Part shown: positions 1 through 12,695 of the stretch, piece after piece
Numbering within the stretch: position 1 is the stretch's first letter
How the letters are laid out: each line of letters begins with the position of its first letter
Source of the DNA: Nymphalis io
Taxonomy: Eukaryota; Arthropoda; Insecta; Lepidoptera; Nymphalidae
NCBI RefSeq assembly: GCF_905147045.1
Contig: NC_065893.1
Span: forward strand, 3,596,001 to 3,660,000
DNA length: 64,000 bases
Reading direction: 5' to 3'
Notes under the pieces: model-generated
Databases searched by the model: none
Told to the model about the DNA's origin: nothing
The model's input: the letters and a program-made list of their open reading frames with translations, nothing else
Made by a program: the position numbers and the translations under genes

Positions 1-3000
1 TGTTAGGTGTACCACTTAATTGGTAGCCTCGAAGCTTTACCTCAACATGACCCTCAAGTCCTACAGATTTATTTTAGGATGTATATCCAAAAATTTCACC
101 CATGAGGAATATATTATCATTCGAATCTCAAAGTATATAGTTCCCTCTTAAAGGGTGGGACGGGCGCAGACGAGATTACCCAAAGCCCTTCCGCCGATTA
201 CAAAGATGTTCTTCGATTATTCATTATTATTAAAGGTTTTATTGAGTTAAACAGTTTTGTTTAATCTGAGTTTGATAGATTAAAAAATATATATTCGTAC
301 GTTCGTTCGTTGCTCATTTACAGTATTAACAAACAAACCAATTAAGTCACTATAAATATATATTAAGTCAAATTACAGGAATTCACAATAAGTTCACTGA
401 TGATTATTAAAAGAATAGTCATGTAAAATTTAAAAAAAAAACCCTTAATATACTTTTTTCTAATCAAAATGACAATTCATGCTTCTTAATTTAAAATCAC
501 AGGCCAATCCAAATTCCAAACAAACATTTATCATTATGCGCGAGCGAAGCCGCGGGCAACAGCTGGTGGTATTATAAAATAACAGTTCCTGATGTATGTA
601 ACTGAGGATAATAGAGAATGTGTTTTAAAGTAGTTAAGCTGTTACGGTGTATTTAGAGCAGTCGGGCCGCCGGGGAGCGGTATGACATTGGCCCGCTGAC
701 CGACTCGTTTGCACAACTATGATCTTTATCGTGTTGCTATCTGGCATCAAAACGATTTTCATATCTACTTGCGTAATCGTCACCGTTTTTTGAACTCCGG
801 AACTAACGGTTGGTTATGTTTTATTCATAATTTTGACTTATGAAACATTAAAGTCTTCCCAAAATTAAATTATTTTTGTCGTCGAATCTATATTTATGAT
901 ACGCAACTTGCTCTGTTTTCAGATGGATGGGAATTTTATTTTGTAATTTATGAAAGTTAGATAGATCAGTGTGGATAAAAATCAAGATTTTATTTAAAAA
1001 AATCTTAACAGAAAATAATTTAACATTTTTGTATAGTTTAAAAATAACTCATTTAAATCATCACTACTCTCCTTCTTACTTATTTACTATTATTATGTAA
1101 TATCTATATCTTTATCTTAATCTTACAATAAACAGACAGAAAACAAGCTATATAATGATATTTAAATCAAGATGGTATTCGTAGAATAATGTAAAAAAAA
1201 ACAAACAGTACTTTTTTAGTACATATATAAGTATAGTAAATAACTAATTTACGTTGTTAAGTTACCATTGCTATCACTCAATGAAAATTGAAAGTACAGT
1301 AGGTCGTCTAGAGGTTTATAAAATAAATGGATCGATATATTATTTATTAACTATATAGAAAGTATGTAATATGACAATAATATTTCTTCAATTTTAAAAA
1401 TTAATTTAAAAGCCTAGGCTGAATTGCGCTTACAACGATATGGTCATATTCGAGTTAGGCTTAGCTAATGTAATGCACGAACCGGTTTGGTATTGCTTCA
1501 AAATTCTCAAGTAACCAGCTATTGACCCACTGACCCACAAAGTAGAAGGAAAACAACTCGATTGCGTGTCACAATTCGCTGTAGACGAGCTAACGAGCGT
1601 GACTTTCTGAGTTTTCGATCGTTTAAACGATATATTTTAGGAAGAGGAAGTATTTATTTATTAATACTGTAATTTATAGATTAATACTTCGTGATATCAA
1701 CGTTATAAATAATGTTTCACTCTATATCATCATCCGCAGTCTGATTTCAACTACTGCTGGGCAAATAGGCGTCTTCTTAAACCCAATGTTTTATTTTACA
1801 ACTATTCGCTGAATCTCAATAGATTTATATAGAACATTTTTCTTTTGCAAAAGATACAATATCGTTTTAACAGCGGTTCTGTAAATGTATATTAATACGC
1901 TACCATAGCGGAAACTGTCACGTCAACGGGATGCTGCTAGGTCAGTGTGTGGTTACATTTTGGTAACTACACTATTACGCATTACGTGAGTCTTATTGGA
2001 TTATATTCTAATACAGCAATGTAATAACAATACGTGTCTATCCATAAGTTACATTTAAACAATAAAATACGTTTTAGCCGTCATTAAAGTCTTATCACGT
2101 ATCAAATTAATAATTATACAAACGTATCGCTAATTAATTGAATATAAAAAAAAAACATATCGATCTGTTACTTGTTTCAAAAACAGTTCAATAAATACAC
2201 GATTTGGAGAAAATGCAATTCAGCTATTTGGGTATTTGACTATGGTATTATTATTATTTTTGTAAATATTATTTCACCTTTAAAATTTCGCTAACTCTTT
2301 TTATTCGATGTTAATTCCACTTACTTTAAATTATTTGCATTGACCTTCCACATGCTCCGCTTTTGGAATACCATTTGAGAAACGTGCAAACGATTGCATT
2401 TGCTTACGCAGAAAAAAATGCTTTAGTGTTCAAAATACATGTATAATGCAAAAGCGAACTCGAATGGCTCGTAACAGAGCACCGTAATACTGTTTAAAAT
2501 TCCGCACACCGTATCTTAAGCTTGGTAGCGTTATACTGTACCCAAAATTTAGAATGTCGTCACTGATGACCTGTGGTTTTTGAAACAATTCTTATCAATC
2601 GATTTAACTTCTCGACGTCAATAATAATGCCAGCTTTTTGTAATCAACATTTCATTATTTTGCTTTACAATTATATCTGTTTGTGTAATTACGATAATGA
2701 CTTGGTATTTGTTAACAAAGAAAAAAATAACGAAATAAGGCTATTAGTTTAAAGATTATTTATTACTAGACAAAAAAGTAAAGGGTAAGCGAGTAAAACG
2801 CCATATGGATTCCTTGTTGTAATTACAATAAAATGTTAAATTAAATTTTAATATTCTAGAATAAAAGGCCTAACTATAATATGTAATATATTTAAAAAAA
2901 TAAATGTTGCCAGTTAACAATTTCTGCAATATAATAAACCGAGAGTGTAAACATAACAACATATTAACAAACTTGTAATGTGTACATTGGACACATTCCA

Positions 3001-3440
3001 AACGGACAGTGCTTGTTTCAGTTCTTAAAATAGACCCAGCAGGTATTTTATCACGACCTATTTGTGTTCGTTCAGACTTCAGACAGATGTCGAGTCCTTT
3101 AAACGAGCCTAATGAGAATTTACTGGCGTTATTTTGAAACACGCTGACTATACCCGTGAACGGTTTTTGCCATGTTTCCTCTGAACTTACATCGACGTAA
3201 GGAAATGAAATAAGTAATTAATGTTTTTGTTATTATCTTGGATATTTAATTGTATATAATGTTTTTGATGAAATTGATTATTTACTGAGTTTCTTGCCGG
3301 TTCTTCACAGTAGAACCTACATTCCGAAATGATGTGTAGCTTTAAGTTTATTTTATCTTTTATTTTGATGATTCAAACGTGCATTTAGACGTATAATTAT
3401 ATGAAAAATTAATACTCACTAGTTTACGATTATCATATAT

Positions 3441-3735
3441 CTGGTGACAGGGCTTTGTGCTGGCCCGTCTGGATGTTTATTACCCACTCATCAGATATGC
3501 TGCCGCTAAGCAGCAATACTTAGTATTGTTGCGTTCCGGTATGAAGGGTGAGTGAGCCAGTGTAACTACAGCCACAAGGGACATAACATCTCAGTTTCCA
3601 AGGTTGGTGGCGCATTAGCTAGATCGATAACGGAATGGTTATTTTTTCTTACATCGCCAATGTTTATGGGCAGTGGTGACCACTTACCCACAGGTGTCCC
3701 ATTTACTGGTCCGCCTGCCTATAACATTAAAATAT
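3441..3735 (+). repeat. SINE-like repeat, family B, diverged copy
   Basis: This is one of six copies in the window of an approximately 290-bp interspersed repeat. Hallmarks are CTCATCAGATAT, GTGTTCCGGT-like sequence, GGGTGAGTGAGCCAGTGTAA, GGTTGGTGGCGCATT and GTGACCACTTACC near the 3' end. This copy is the most diverged and has the variant CCACAGGTGTCCC at the 3' end. Other copies are at 41748-42060, 46598-46880, 53038-53336, 58063-58262 and 62005-62110. It appears non-autonomous because no protein is encoded. Confidence 0.8.
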
Positions 3736-6342
3736 CAGTTTTGTTTCATTTTTAGTAAAAGAAAGTAGCAGTAAAGTAACTAGTAATATTTCGTTTGAAT
3801 ATTATATTATCTTAAGTATTAAATGAAACTAAATTCCTAAAGCATGGTTAACAGATACAGGAAGTATAAGCTTCAGTGTAAGTCGGCCGATCGCAATAAA
3901 CAATGCGGTTCTAATTATAGAGGGCGCTAGAGCGAGCTGTTGAAAAATAGATCACGATATGTGGGCCACAGGCGCGCCCGCGCATCGCTGCGAAATGATA
4001 TCACAACCCACGAGTTGAAGAACGAAGCTATAAAACTCTACCTAACATCAAAACGCACAATAACATACTGTGTATATCATAATATGTATTTCTATATTGG
4101 TATTAGTTAAACGTTGCAACTAGCAACGAAACAGTAGAACCAGAAACCCGGTCAAAATTCCGTTTAATATCAGGTTGCAATTAAAGAAATACTCGCTCGG
4201 AACGACTTTAAATGGCGACGCAAAGACGTACGACGTTGCGATTATACATTCATTTAATGGGAGCTATAGCAATTAAAAGAACTGCAAGTAATTGTAATAA
4301 AAAGTGCTCTTTTTAAGTGAATATCATTATTGAATAGCTAATTGGTTGACACTGGCTCTCGATGTTTGCCTTGTCGCATTTCCTTCCGCCGCCGCCATCG
4401 CTTCATTACCTTGAATCTATTTTCTTCATGTGACCTTTATTGTGTAAATGAATTACATAATCAGTGTCGCTAATTAAAATGAAGGCTCACAATGAAACTA
4501 TAATATTTAGTTTAATTATTACAGTAAATATTTAACATGAATTAAATGAAATACTATTACATGCAATATAAGTAGAAAATAGAATAACGATTCGTTTAAT
4601 GTAGGAACCGAGCAGGAAACAACACATACAGAAGTTTCGAGACGAAGTTTCAATGTCATTCTTTAAGTTTAAAAACTTCACTAACCATCTGTCAAGTTAT
4701 TAGTTTTTCTTTAACGATAACATTAAATCCACGTATTAGATTTTTCAGGTCTTTGCATCATGAGACATGTGAAATAGTAATTAGAAGTGGCTACATGCAT
4801 ACACTGTAAATAAATAGTATTGAGAAATTGTTGCTAGCTCACTTAGTGTTTCTAAATAATGATCGTGCAAGTCGACAATTCAACATAACAACGCATTCCT
4901 GTGCGCATGCATATTTGAAGGACGTGTAGAGATCGCATAAATAACACATACATATATTTAAATAAAATTAATTATGAAAAATGATAATTTTGCTACATAC
5001 GGTAATAATTTCAATTCGATTTAGTTGAAGTTTTGCGTTGCTGTTTGTACTTGCGTCAAGGCACAGTACCATCAATAATGTTAATTGCTTACAAGGCAGC
5101 ATTGCGACGTGTACTAGGTTTTAGTTAGTTAACGATAAAAAAATATACATCAAATGTTGGATGGAATTACTTATAATAAAATACAGTTATACATAAGTCG
5201 TACTTTTAAAGACAAAATGTCGTTGCACAACAAAAAAACGTTAATCTCGATTGCATAATCGGAATTGTAATCAATATGATAATTTAATTATCACCCGGAA
5301 GAATGTGAGGTTTAATATATGTGTATACTATACATATTACTAGAAATAATAATTTTAAAATGAATTCCGTTTGATCTCTGACAAGTTGGAACAATTGCGA
5401 TATATTATTTAGAAGTGGGTGGTTCTAAAAATAAACGCATCGTATTAATGCTGTTCCCTGTACCATATTTATACGTATTTTTAAATCTATATTAAGATGC
5501 CACGTGTAAATTAAAATTGATTATTATTTACTTTTACTTTACGTTTTAACATTTTAAAATTTGCTTTATCCAATTGTAAAAGCGTATGTTGGTATACGTA
5601 TCTGTTTGAGATGAAAACTAATACTGTTAGATCGATCAACATGAAAGTTAGAACGTAATGATTTTTTCATGGAGAAGGATTTAACTATTCAATTTTTTGT
5701 AACTCGTAACTAGATGGCGCTACTGGCGCATTAACTTCTATACCGTTCCACTTCCGTTCCGTTAATACTGTGATCGCCATAACAATCGGTATCGGATAAA
5801 TTGGATCATGGACAATATTTTAGCGCAAGTCGCATTGGATAAGAGTTTTATTTAGTAATAAATTTAAACAGGCATTACAATTTACGTCTAATTAAATTAT
5901 ATAAAAATAGTCCATTTTTATAGTCCTAGCGTGTAATTCCATAGTATTTCGAAATGTTGTTTGTATTAATTCAATTAAACGCACCCCATACATTATCTCG
6001 TCACGTTTATCGAGCCTCTGAGCCCAGGGAAAGGACATAATTTCGATTTTCTACCCTAACCCTATTTATATCGCTAGCTGCTCAAATTCAGGACGCAGGT
6101 ATTATGTAGGCATAGCTCACCCGAACTCTAGGGGTGAAAAGATTAATGGTCTTTGAAATTGATTCGAAAATTAAGTCGCATTTGTAGCACATGCTAATTC
6201 GTTTGTGTGTTTAAATTTATATAAGTGTTTACATTAGAAATAAATTAGTAGGTTTTCCTGAACGTAGGTCATAGATACACTATAAATATTTAATGTATTT
6301 AAAACAATACAAACGTTACTAAATGATGTTTACTCTTGATAA

Positions 6343-6486
6343 TTCCGCCCGCGGTTTTGACAGCGTGTTGGGGGGAGGTAATAGCCTATGTCCTTTTCGT
6401 TACCCCCTGCCAATTTTTAGTAAGTAGTAGTTAGTAGAGTAGTTAAGACGTGACAAACAAACACGCTTTCGCGTTTATAATATTAG
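6343..6486 (+). repeat. Lepidopteran interspersed repeat, 3'-tail fragment
   Basis: The end of this segment (CGCGTTTATAATATTAG) recurs at 31258-31428, and in weaker form at 9490-9610 and 12660-12695. These are 3' tails of one dispersed repeat family. No coding capacity is visible. Its 5' boundary is approximate. Confidence 0.5.
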
Positions 6487-6905
6487 TAAGGACATACTAA
6501 CATTTTTACATCATGTTGTTATAACGTGAAAGTTACTTGTCTCAGTTATTCCGTATTACATTTAAAACATACTTAGAGATACGAAAGTAAAAAAACGCAT
6601 ATCATTTTTGTTGATAAGGTCGCTGTCCGATGTGCACAGTGAAAGTGTTGAAACGCATCGTGTTAATGCACTGCGGGTGTTTAACACATGATCGGTGTAG
6701 TCCACGTCACGTGCGCCTAAGCAAACAATATCTACATGCTACAATTTAAAATTATATGTTTATTAATAAAAGCGTATCTGAAATATTAGAAATACCTAAA
6801 ATGCGAGACACTAAAATGAAATACAAATATATTTTGATTTTGTCAAATAATCCGTCGAATTGTGATATACGTGGGTACGTATAAATTTTATTTAATGAAA
6901 TGAAA

Positions 6906-7217
6906 GCCGAGATGGCCCTGTGGTAAGAACGCGTGAATCTTAACCGATGATCGTGGGTTCAAACCCGGGCAAGCACCACTGAATTTTCATGTGATTATAA
7001 TTCATCTCGTGCTTTACGGTGAAGGAAAACAACGTGAGGAAATCTGCATGTGTCTAATTTCACTGAAGTTCTGCCACATGTGAATTCTACCAACCCGCAT
7101 TGGAGCAGCGTAGTGGAATAAGCTCCAAACATTCTCCTCAAAAAGAGGAGAAAGGCCTCAAAAGGCCTCCTGCCTTTAGCCCAGCAGTGGGACATTCACA
7201 GGCTGTTACGGTTACGG
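6906..7217 (+). repeat. tRNA-derived SINE, family A (Metulj-like), full length
   Basis: The first about 75 bases form a tRNA-like head: GAGATGGCCCTGTGGTAAG supplies the A-box region and GGGTTCAAACC the B-box of an internal RNA polymerase III promoter. The body runs through CATCTCGTGCTTTACGG, CCACATGTGAATTCTACC and GCCCAGCAGTGGGACATTC to GGCTGTTACGG. Other copies are at 10848-11152 (-), 11450-11679 (-, truncated) and 23797-24106 (+). The sequence resembles the Metulj SINEs that I recall from nymphalid butterflies. It is not a functional tRNA gene. Confidence 0.88.
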
Positions 7218-7982
7218 AAATGTACCTACATAAATTTGCGTGTTATACATATAGACATGACCTCATGTATCGTTAGCACATTAAAGCGAGTCACATTACA
7301 GTTGTGGAGACAAAAACTATAGTCTTGCGATTCACCTTGTTTCGCGCACCGAGGGCAACGACCGGCACAGCTGTGAGCCGTGTATAAATAGTGCACACAA
7401 ATATACCACATTGTGTTTGTATGCCCATGATAAATTAGCTATAGAAATTTGTTCGCGTAACATAATTTTACTGTTCGACTAATATACCATGTCTAATCAC
7501 ATTTCAACAATTGATTAATAAATGTCACGTTAAAACTTATTATATTATAATAATTAAAACATATTTAAAATGATGATTGAAATGTTTTTATTGATTAACT
7601 TTTTTTTTTCTTCGTTAAACTAACAATAAAATAAAAAGGTTTTAAAAAAAATTACAGCTAGTACTAAAAAAACTTACCTTTAAATTAAAAATAGTATTAA
7701 TTTTCTTTTGATACGCCTATGGTCCAATTCATATGAATATGCATAGATTTTTTTATAAATATGTACAAAAATCGATATCGTAATATGTAGAAGTGTTTGT
7801 TTAATTCATCAGCTGACTTCTTTTGCTAAACTTCAAACTTAGATAAGAGTGTTATTTTAATATAATTCCTTATGATTTTTATAATATAATTTTTTTAATA
7901 AAAACCTTCTTAGAATAGTTACTAACATATATTACTTTCAAAATTGTTAATATGTATTATACGATATATAAATCGTAAAGGT

Positions 7983-8333
7983 TCTTCAGACCGATTTCGG
8001 GCACGGCGGCCAATCTCAAGAGAGATTAGGCAACTGCGCAGGACATATTATAGATCACAAGTGTGTGCGCAAACACAGGTGCACTCTCTATTCCTTAATT
8101 CTCATAATCCGATAGTACGGCAATTCGACACAATCGGAAAGAGTTCAGGCGCAGGACCAACGGCTTTACGTGCTTTTCGAGGCACGGGAGTGTGCACATC
8201 CCACTTCCAAACTCTGGGCTGCTATTGAGAATTTTCGACAGATAAACCCAATAACTTTTTATTTGCCCGACCTAGGATTTGAACCTAGGACCTCCGGGTG
8301 CGGCCTTACATCTAGCCACCGACGAGGCATCTA
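7983..8333 (-). repeat. tRNA-like SINE, family C
   Basis: Read on the minus strand, the element begins with a tRNA-like head (GCCTCGTCGGTGGCTAGATG, then a B-box-like GGTTCAAATCC) and ends near CCGAAATCGGTCTGAAG. Shared blocks tie it to 44955-45173 (GCACGGGAGTGT-type block) and 52629-52762 (AGACCGATTTCGG, GACCTAGGA.TTGAACC). All three copies lie in the same orientation. No protein is encoded; the two overlapping plus-strand frames are by-products. Confidence 0.7.
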
Positions 8334-8654
8334 TTTATTTAACATGTTTATAAATCAGTAGACGTAATAATTCGAGGAATATTTTCGAAGACTGGGAGTC
8401 CAATATAATAACGTAAGAATAAACTAAATGCGATAATATTTTGTTCGTTATAAAAAACGGAAGCACTACTGAAATAACTCTAGTTAAGCATTGCTTACGT
8501 AATAGTAAACTATGAGGCACGACTCGCCGACTGTGCATTTATTCAACAATATCGTTTTACAAGTCAATTCACGTGATGTACTGAATTGTTTATCAGCTAG
8601 AACTGTATGTAGGTCAATGTCCAAATGACACTCGTGGGTACTCAAGTAGTGCGG

Positions 8655-8945
8655 TATCCTATAAATGTTATTATTATTAGCAGTCTGGTTAATTCCACTG
8701 CTGGGCAAAGGCCTCTTCATTCCTTCCACAATTCCCTATTTTCTGCTATATGAAACCAATATTTCCAAAAGGAGTCCAGCTCGTCTCGCCATCTCCGACG
8801 AGGCCTCGTCTGCCGCGATGTCGTTAACCATACGGGGGACTCATTTGGTAATATCCTTGGGCCAGAGATCTTCTGACATTTGACAGACATGTCCTGTCCA
8901 ATTCCATTTCAATGTCGCTTTTTGTGAAGTTTTGTTCCATTGAAA
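8655..8945 (-). mobile_element. Degenerate LINE 3'-end fragment (RTE-like)
   Basis: On the minus strand the sequence decays from a stretch reading like the C-terminal tail of RTE-type reverse transcriptases (WNWTGHVCQMSEDLWPKD-like) to GAGGCCTTTGCCCAGCAGTG, the usual tail of these elements. The frame is broken and no complete domain remains. The better preserved copy at 56375-58035 has a related 3' end. Confidence 0.55.
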
Positions 8946-9254
8946 ATTAAAAGTCTTGTTCTATATAAATAATGTGAGGAGTCTTATCCAGAGCCTATCT
9001 GTTTATACTTATATGTAAAGTTTGTTTGATATTGTCAGCACCGTAGCTAGGCTGATAAAGGCCCCGGAGCAGCTGTGCATTGATTTGTACAGTATTAGTA
9101 TACAGTATAGTATTTGTATAGAAATGTTAGATATGTTAAATTCTGAAACAAATTTTTAATTTAAAGAAAGTTGCCCTTTCTTTTTTTCTTTAAATTAATC
9201 AATATAATAATTTAAGTTACTCTTGTGTATAAACTCGAATATCGTCGTTGAATT

Positions 9255-9400
9255 TATTCCCCCACGGGAAGAGTGGGGGGGTGTGCGCTGAGTGCTCCCC
9301 GAACATCGGAATACCCACTAAAAAACCAGCGGTACCCGTCTTAACGAGGAGCGCCACGGGATCGCTTTCGCATGCTACCGTGGCGCTCTGACTTCTTAAA
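9255..9400. repeat. GC-rich repeat block with an 11-bp hairpin
   Basis: A GC-rich patch stands out from its AT-rich surroundings. It contains a perfect 11-bp inverted repeat, GAGCGCCACGG at 9349-9359 and CCGTGGCGCTC at 9378-9388, with an 18-nt loop. I recall similar blocks scattered in lepidopteran genomes, so it is probably transposon-derived. No coding sequence is seen. Confidence 0.4.
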
Positions 9401-9489
9401 CTACAGCCTTGCCGAATTGTTGATTAATATTTAAGTAGCTATTTCGTTATATGCCAAATTAGATTTTTGATTAGATAAAAAAAAGCTTA

Positions 9490-9610
9490 TGTCCGTCTTC
9501 GGGATTCCAGCTTGCTTCATGCCAAATGGTTTGTTGGTTCAGTCGCTGAGCCTTGAAAGCGTAATAGACATACAGAGTTACATCGCATTTATAATATAAG
9601 TAAATCTATA
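9490..9610 (+). repeat. Interspersed repeat tail fragment
   Basis: It shares the arrangement CAGTCGCTGAGCC, GAAAGCGTAA.AGACA, CAGAGTTAC and a terminal TTATAATAT with 31258-31428. Both are remnants of the same dispersed family. The boundaries are approximate. Confidence 0.45.
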
Positions 9611-10847
9611 CTTAATAGATAATATTTTTTTTGAGTAAGTTATATGTTTATTATAAGCAGCAGTGATAATGTATAGCATGAGAACTATTTTTGATTATCC
9701 TGTTTTTATATCCCGTTATCATTATCAACATTTTTGTATCGGTATTAATATGGCACTAACTCGGCTGTTTGATATTTTATAGAAACTTGGTATTTTAAAA
9801 GTAATTAAAACAAAAATATTTAGAGGTATTTTTTTATTTCCAGGTTACATCAAACACAAAGGAGGAGACATGAACGCGATTAGGGGCTGTCACTCTCATC
9901 AAGCAGGGTAGCTGTCATCGAAAGGTGATTTATTGTGATATTTATTAATTCACATTATACTGTTTACAAGAATAATATACTGTTTAGCGAAACTTTAGTA
10001 AATCTAGATATTAATTAAAAAAGAAATTAGATATTTAAAATATTTGCTTCTCAATAGTATTCTACAATGTATTTTTTTTGTGAGATATTGGAAACACCTC
10101 ACTTCAATAAAAGGAACATACTTATTACGCCACGCACTCGACTTCGTGATCGGTCCTTTGTTTCGGGCCATTTAATTTTGCCATAAGTTACTGTGATTTT
10201 GTCACAGAGTCCTCTGTTCCATAAAGAAAAGAAGATTTTGTATGCTTTAGTTCATATACGTCGGTTAACCTTTGAAATGAAACAAGAGCTTCCAGGTTAT
10301 GTCATATTTTAAAAACGATTTGGTCAAGATGATGTGTAAAATTTTTTCAATTTTTTATTTTATGTCATAATTTAATTATAAATTTAGTATAATACCTTAA
10401 TATTTTCTTACGATTGTCATGCGAATGTCATGAAAAATGTTTATTACGTTACATATTACTTTCATTGATTTTATATCTGTACTCAAACTGATTACATGAA
10501 CCGACGAACGACTAACTAATAAGGTGTTATGTTCCTATTTTTTGTAACCTCCATAAATACTAAATATAGTTTGTATCTGAAAATCACGCATACGTTAAAA
10601 TATTCACAAGATAAAAATTAAACTTTGATGGTCATTTCTTTAAAATTACACATTCTTGACTCATCTTCATCCACTCGTCTTCAATTGTAAATGGTTATAA
10701 GAGACAATAACAACCGCGGAGTTACTTCGCCGAATAAAACCTTTTCAGAATCGATGCATTAGTTTGATTATCAATAAGGCATTTCATATAGAATAAAGAA
10801 AAATAAATATCGTCGAGATTTATTTTCATATTATTTCACATTACGTA

Positions 10848-11152
10848 CCGTACCGTAACAGCCTGTGAATGTCCCACTGCTGGGCTAAAGGCCTCCTCTC
10901 CTCTTTTTGAGGAGAAGGTTTGGAGCTTATTCCACCACGCTGCTCCAATGCGGGTTGGTAGAATTCACATGTGGCAGAACTTCAGTGAAATTAGACACAT
11001 GCAGGTTTCCTCACGATGTTTTCCTTCATCGTAAAGCACGAGATGAATTATAATCACAAATTAAGCACATGAAAATTCAGTGGTGCTTGCCCGGGTTTGA
11101 ACCCACGATCATCGGTTAAGATTCACGCGTTCTTACCACAGGGCCATCTCGG
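10848..11152 (-). repeat. SINE family A, full length, with 11-bp target duplication
   Basis: This is a near-complete minus-strand copy of the tRNA-derived SINE. It is flanked by an intact direct repeat, CACATTACGTA, at 10837-10847 and 11153-11163. Such a duplication is expected from LINE-machinery (target-primed) insertion. The head lies at the right-hand end (GGTTTGAACCCACGATC-type B-box in reverse). Confidence 0.9.
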
Positions 11153-11449
11153 CACATTACGTAATTACACATAAATTATTTCGAGAAGAAAGAAACTGTT
11201 TCGAGAATATAATATGTTTTTAGTAGACTATATAGAAATTATTGTAGTAATATTATTTATTAATAACATAATAATGACATAAATTATTATATGACATATA
11301 TTTTATCGTCAGAGTTAAGTCGTAAGTAGTGCTGTAATAAAACAAAATGGTTTATGTATCTTATTCCTCACGATATTGCAATACTCTCATTACATTATTT
11401 ATATATTGTTGTGTTCAATTAATCTGTAAAAATTTTTATAGAACCATCT

Positions 11450-11679
11450 TCCGTAACAGCCTGTGAATGTCCCACTGCTGGGCTAAAGGCCTCCTCTCCT
11501 CTTTTTGAGGAGAAGGTTTGGAGCTTATTCCACCACGCTGCTCCAATGCGGGTTGGTGGAATACACATGTGGCAGAATTTCAGTGAAATTAGACACATGC
11601 AGGTTTCCTCACGATGTTTTCCTTCACCGTAAAGCACGAGATGAATTATAATCACAAATTAAGCACATGAAAATCACAA
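11450..11679 (-). repeat. SINE family A, 5'-truncated, with 10-bp target duplication
   Basis: The copy lacks the tRNA-like head and begins, on the minus strand, at about GTGATTTTCATGTGC. Direct repeats AGAACCATCT at 11440-11449 and 11680-11689 flank it. Truncation at the promoter end with an intact target duplication shows that it inserted in truncated form and was not cut down later. Confidence 0.9.
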
Positions 11680-12106
11680 AGAACCATCTACGCATGTTAA
11701 ATACAGATCAAGTATCGAGAAAAACGTCCTAGGTATCTTATTTATTGCTAAGCTTTATATATAAATAATTTAAAACAGTCTTCCAGCATCTGCTTACAGA
11801 ATTTAAACTAATAATATATTAAACTATAAATATAGAGAATTTCTTGATGTATTCGTAAATTTAAAGTTAACAATGCTTACTTCTAAAATAAATATTTTTA
11901 ATTGCCCTTAGTAAGGCGCGGCATAAAATAATATATGTTTTACAAGATTATTTTAGATTTTCAAAAAATAATTAGCTCACCTGAAATTCGGTAGCTGAGA
12001 CAATGAATTCCTGACGCCGTCAGCTGGTCATGACTAATGATAGTACAAAAACAAACAGTTAACATAACGTTGTAACAGCGCAGTATTGTTTTCTTATTTA
12101 TTTAAA

Positions 12107-12695
12107 ACTAGCTGTACCCGCGGTTTCACCCGCGTAGAACTTAAAGAAATCACAATGAGCAGACTTAAGACACTAGAGCAAACAAATACTTAAGTATGAG
12201 TATTTTCAAACAACCTCAATTATCTGTTAATGAGAAATATGTCAAAACTATAAAAGGTACTAAAAATGTCTGCTTTCATCTCGATTTCTCTGATAAAAAT
12301 TAAAACCACGTTATAAGAACGACTTCGCTAATAATGCATTATTTTAGAACAAATTTGATTACCATAAAAAAGGTTGGTAGTGAGTCAACCTCAAAAAATA
12401 AATGTATGCTATCGTGGACTTTGTTTTAGAAATTTATAAGAGGAACAATTCCGTCATACATGATTGTTGTGTAACTTTAACCGTTTACGCAGCGCAAGCA
12501 ACGGAAGCTCTGAAAGGGAATAAATTTTCTTCATTTTTGCAACATTTTTCATTGGTGCTCCTAATGTAACATGATGTTATATAGACTTTCTCGATAAATG
12601 AGCCATTCAACACTAAAATAATTTTTCATTTCGAACGAGTAGTTCCCGAGATTAGCGCGTTAAATCAAACAAACTCTTCAGCTTTATAATATTGG
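12107..12695 (+). repeat. Long dispersed lepidopteran repeat, degenerate
   Basis: The left end (AACTAGCTGTACCCGCGGTT) and right end (TCTTCAGCTTTATAATATTG) match the ends of a repeat that I recognise as common in Lepidoptera. The interior has no intact frame. The tail resembles the shorter fragments at 6343-6486, 9490-9610 and 31258-31428. I cannot assign the class with confidence. Confidence 0.55.

Larger units (their letters stand above)
1..6905. other. Gene-free AT-rich DNA with small repeat pieces
   Basis: I see no supportable gene here. The few reading frames are short and lack family similarity or matched splice sites. Small repeat remnants are visible: a fragment near 538-575 resembling the start of a common lepidopteran repeat in reverse, a LINE 3'-end scrap near 1718-1780, a SINE copy at 3441-3735 and a repeat tail at 6343-6486 (last two listed separately). 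A GTTC tetranucleotide run lies near 300-312. The region could hold the promoter or an untranslated first exon of the BCOR-like gene downstream, but I cannot point to one. Confidence 0.6.

Noticed and set aside
2870..3142. Minus-strand 90-aa frame with a non-repetitive, protein-like N-terminal half
   Set aside because: No family recognised, no convincing splice partners, and the last third is AT-driven. It could be a decayed exon or repeat, but I cannot support a gene.
6906..6980. tRNA gene candidate (also the heads at 23797 and 11078-11152)
   Set aside because: A- and B-boxes are present but each head is fused to a SINE body and repeated; these are SINE promoters.
6995..7195. Frames over SINE family A copies (also 11419-11655 and 23879-24184)
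   Set aside because: They repeat the same residues wherever the SINE occurs and cross its non-coding body.
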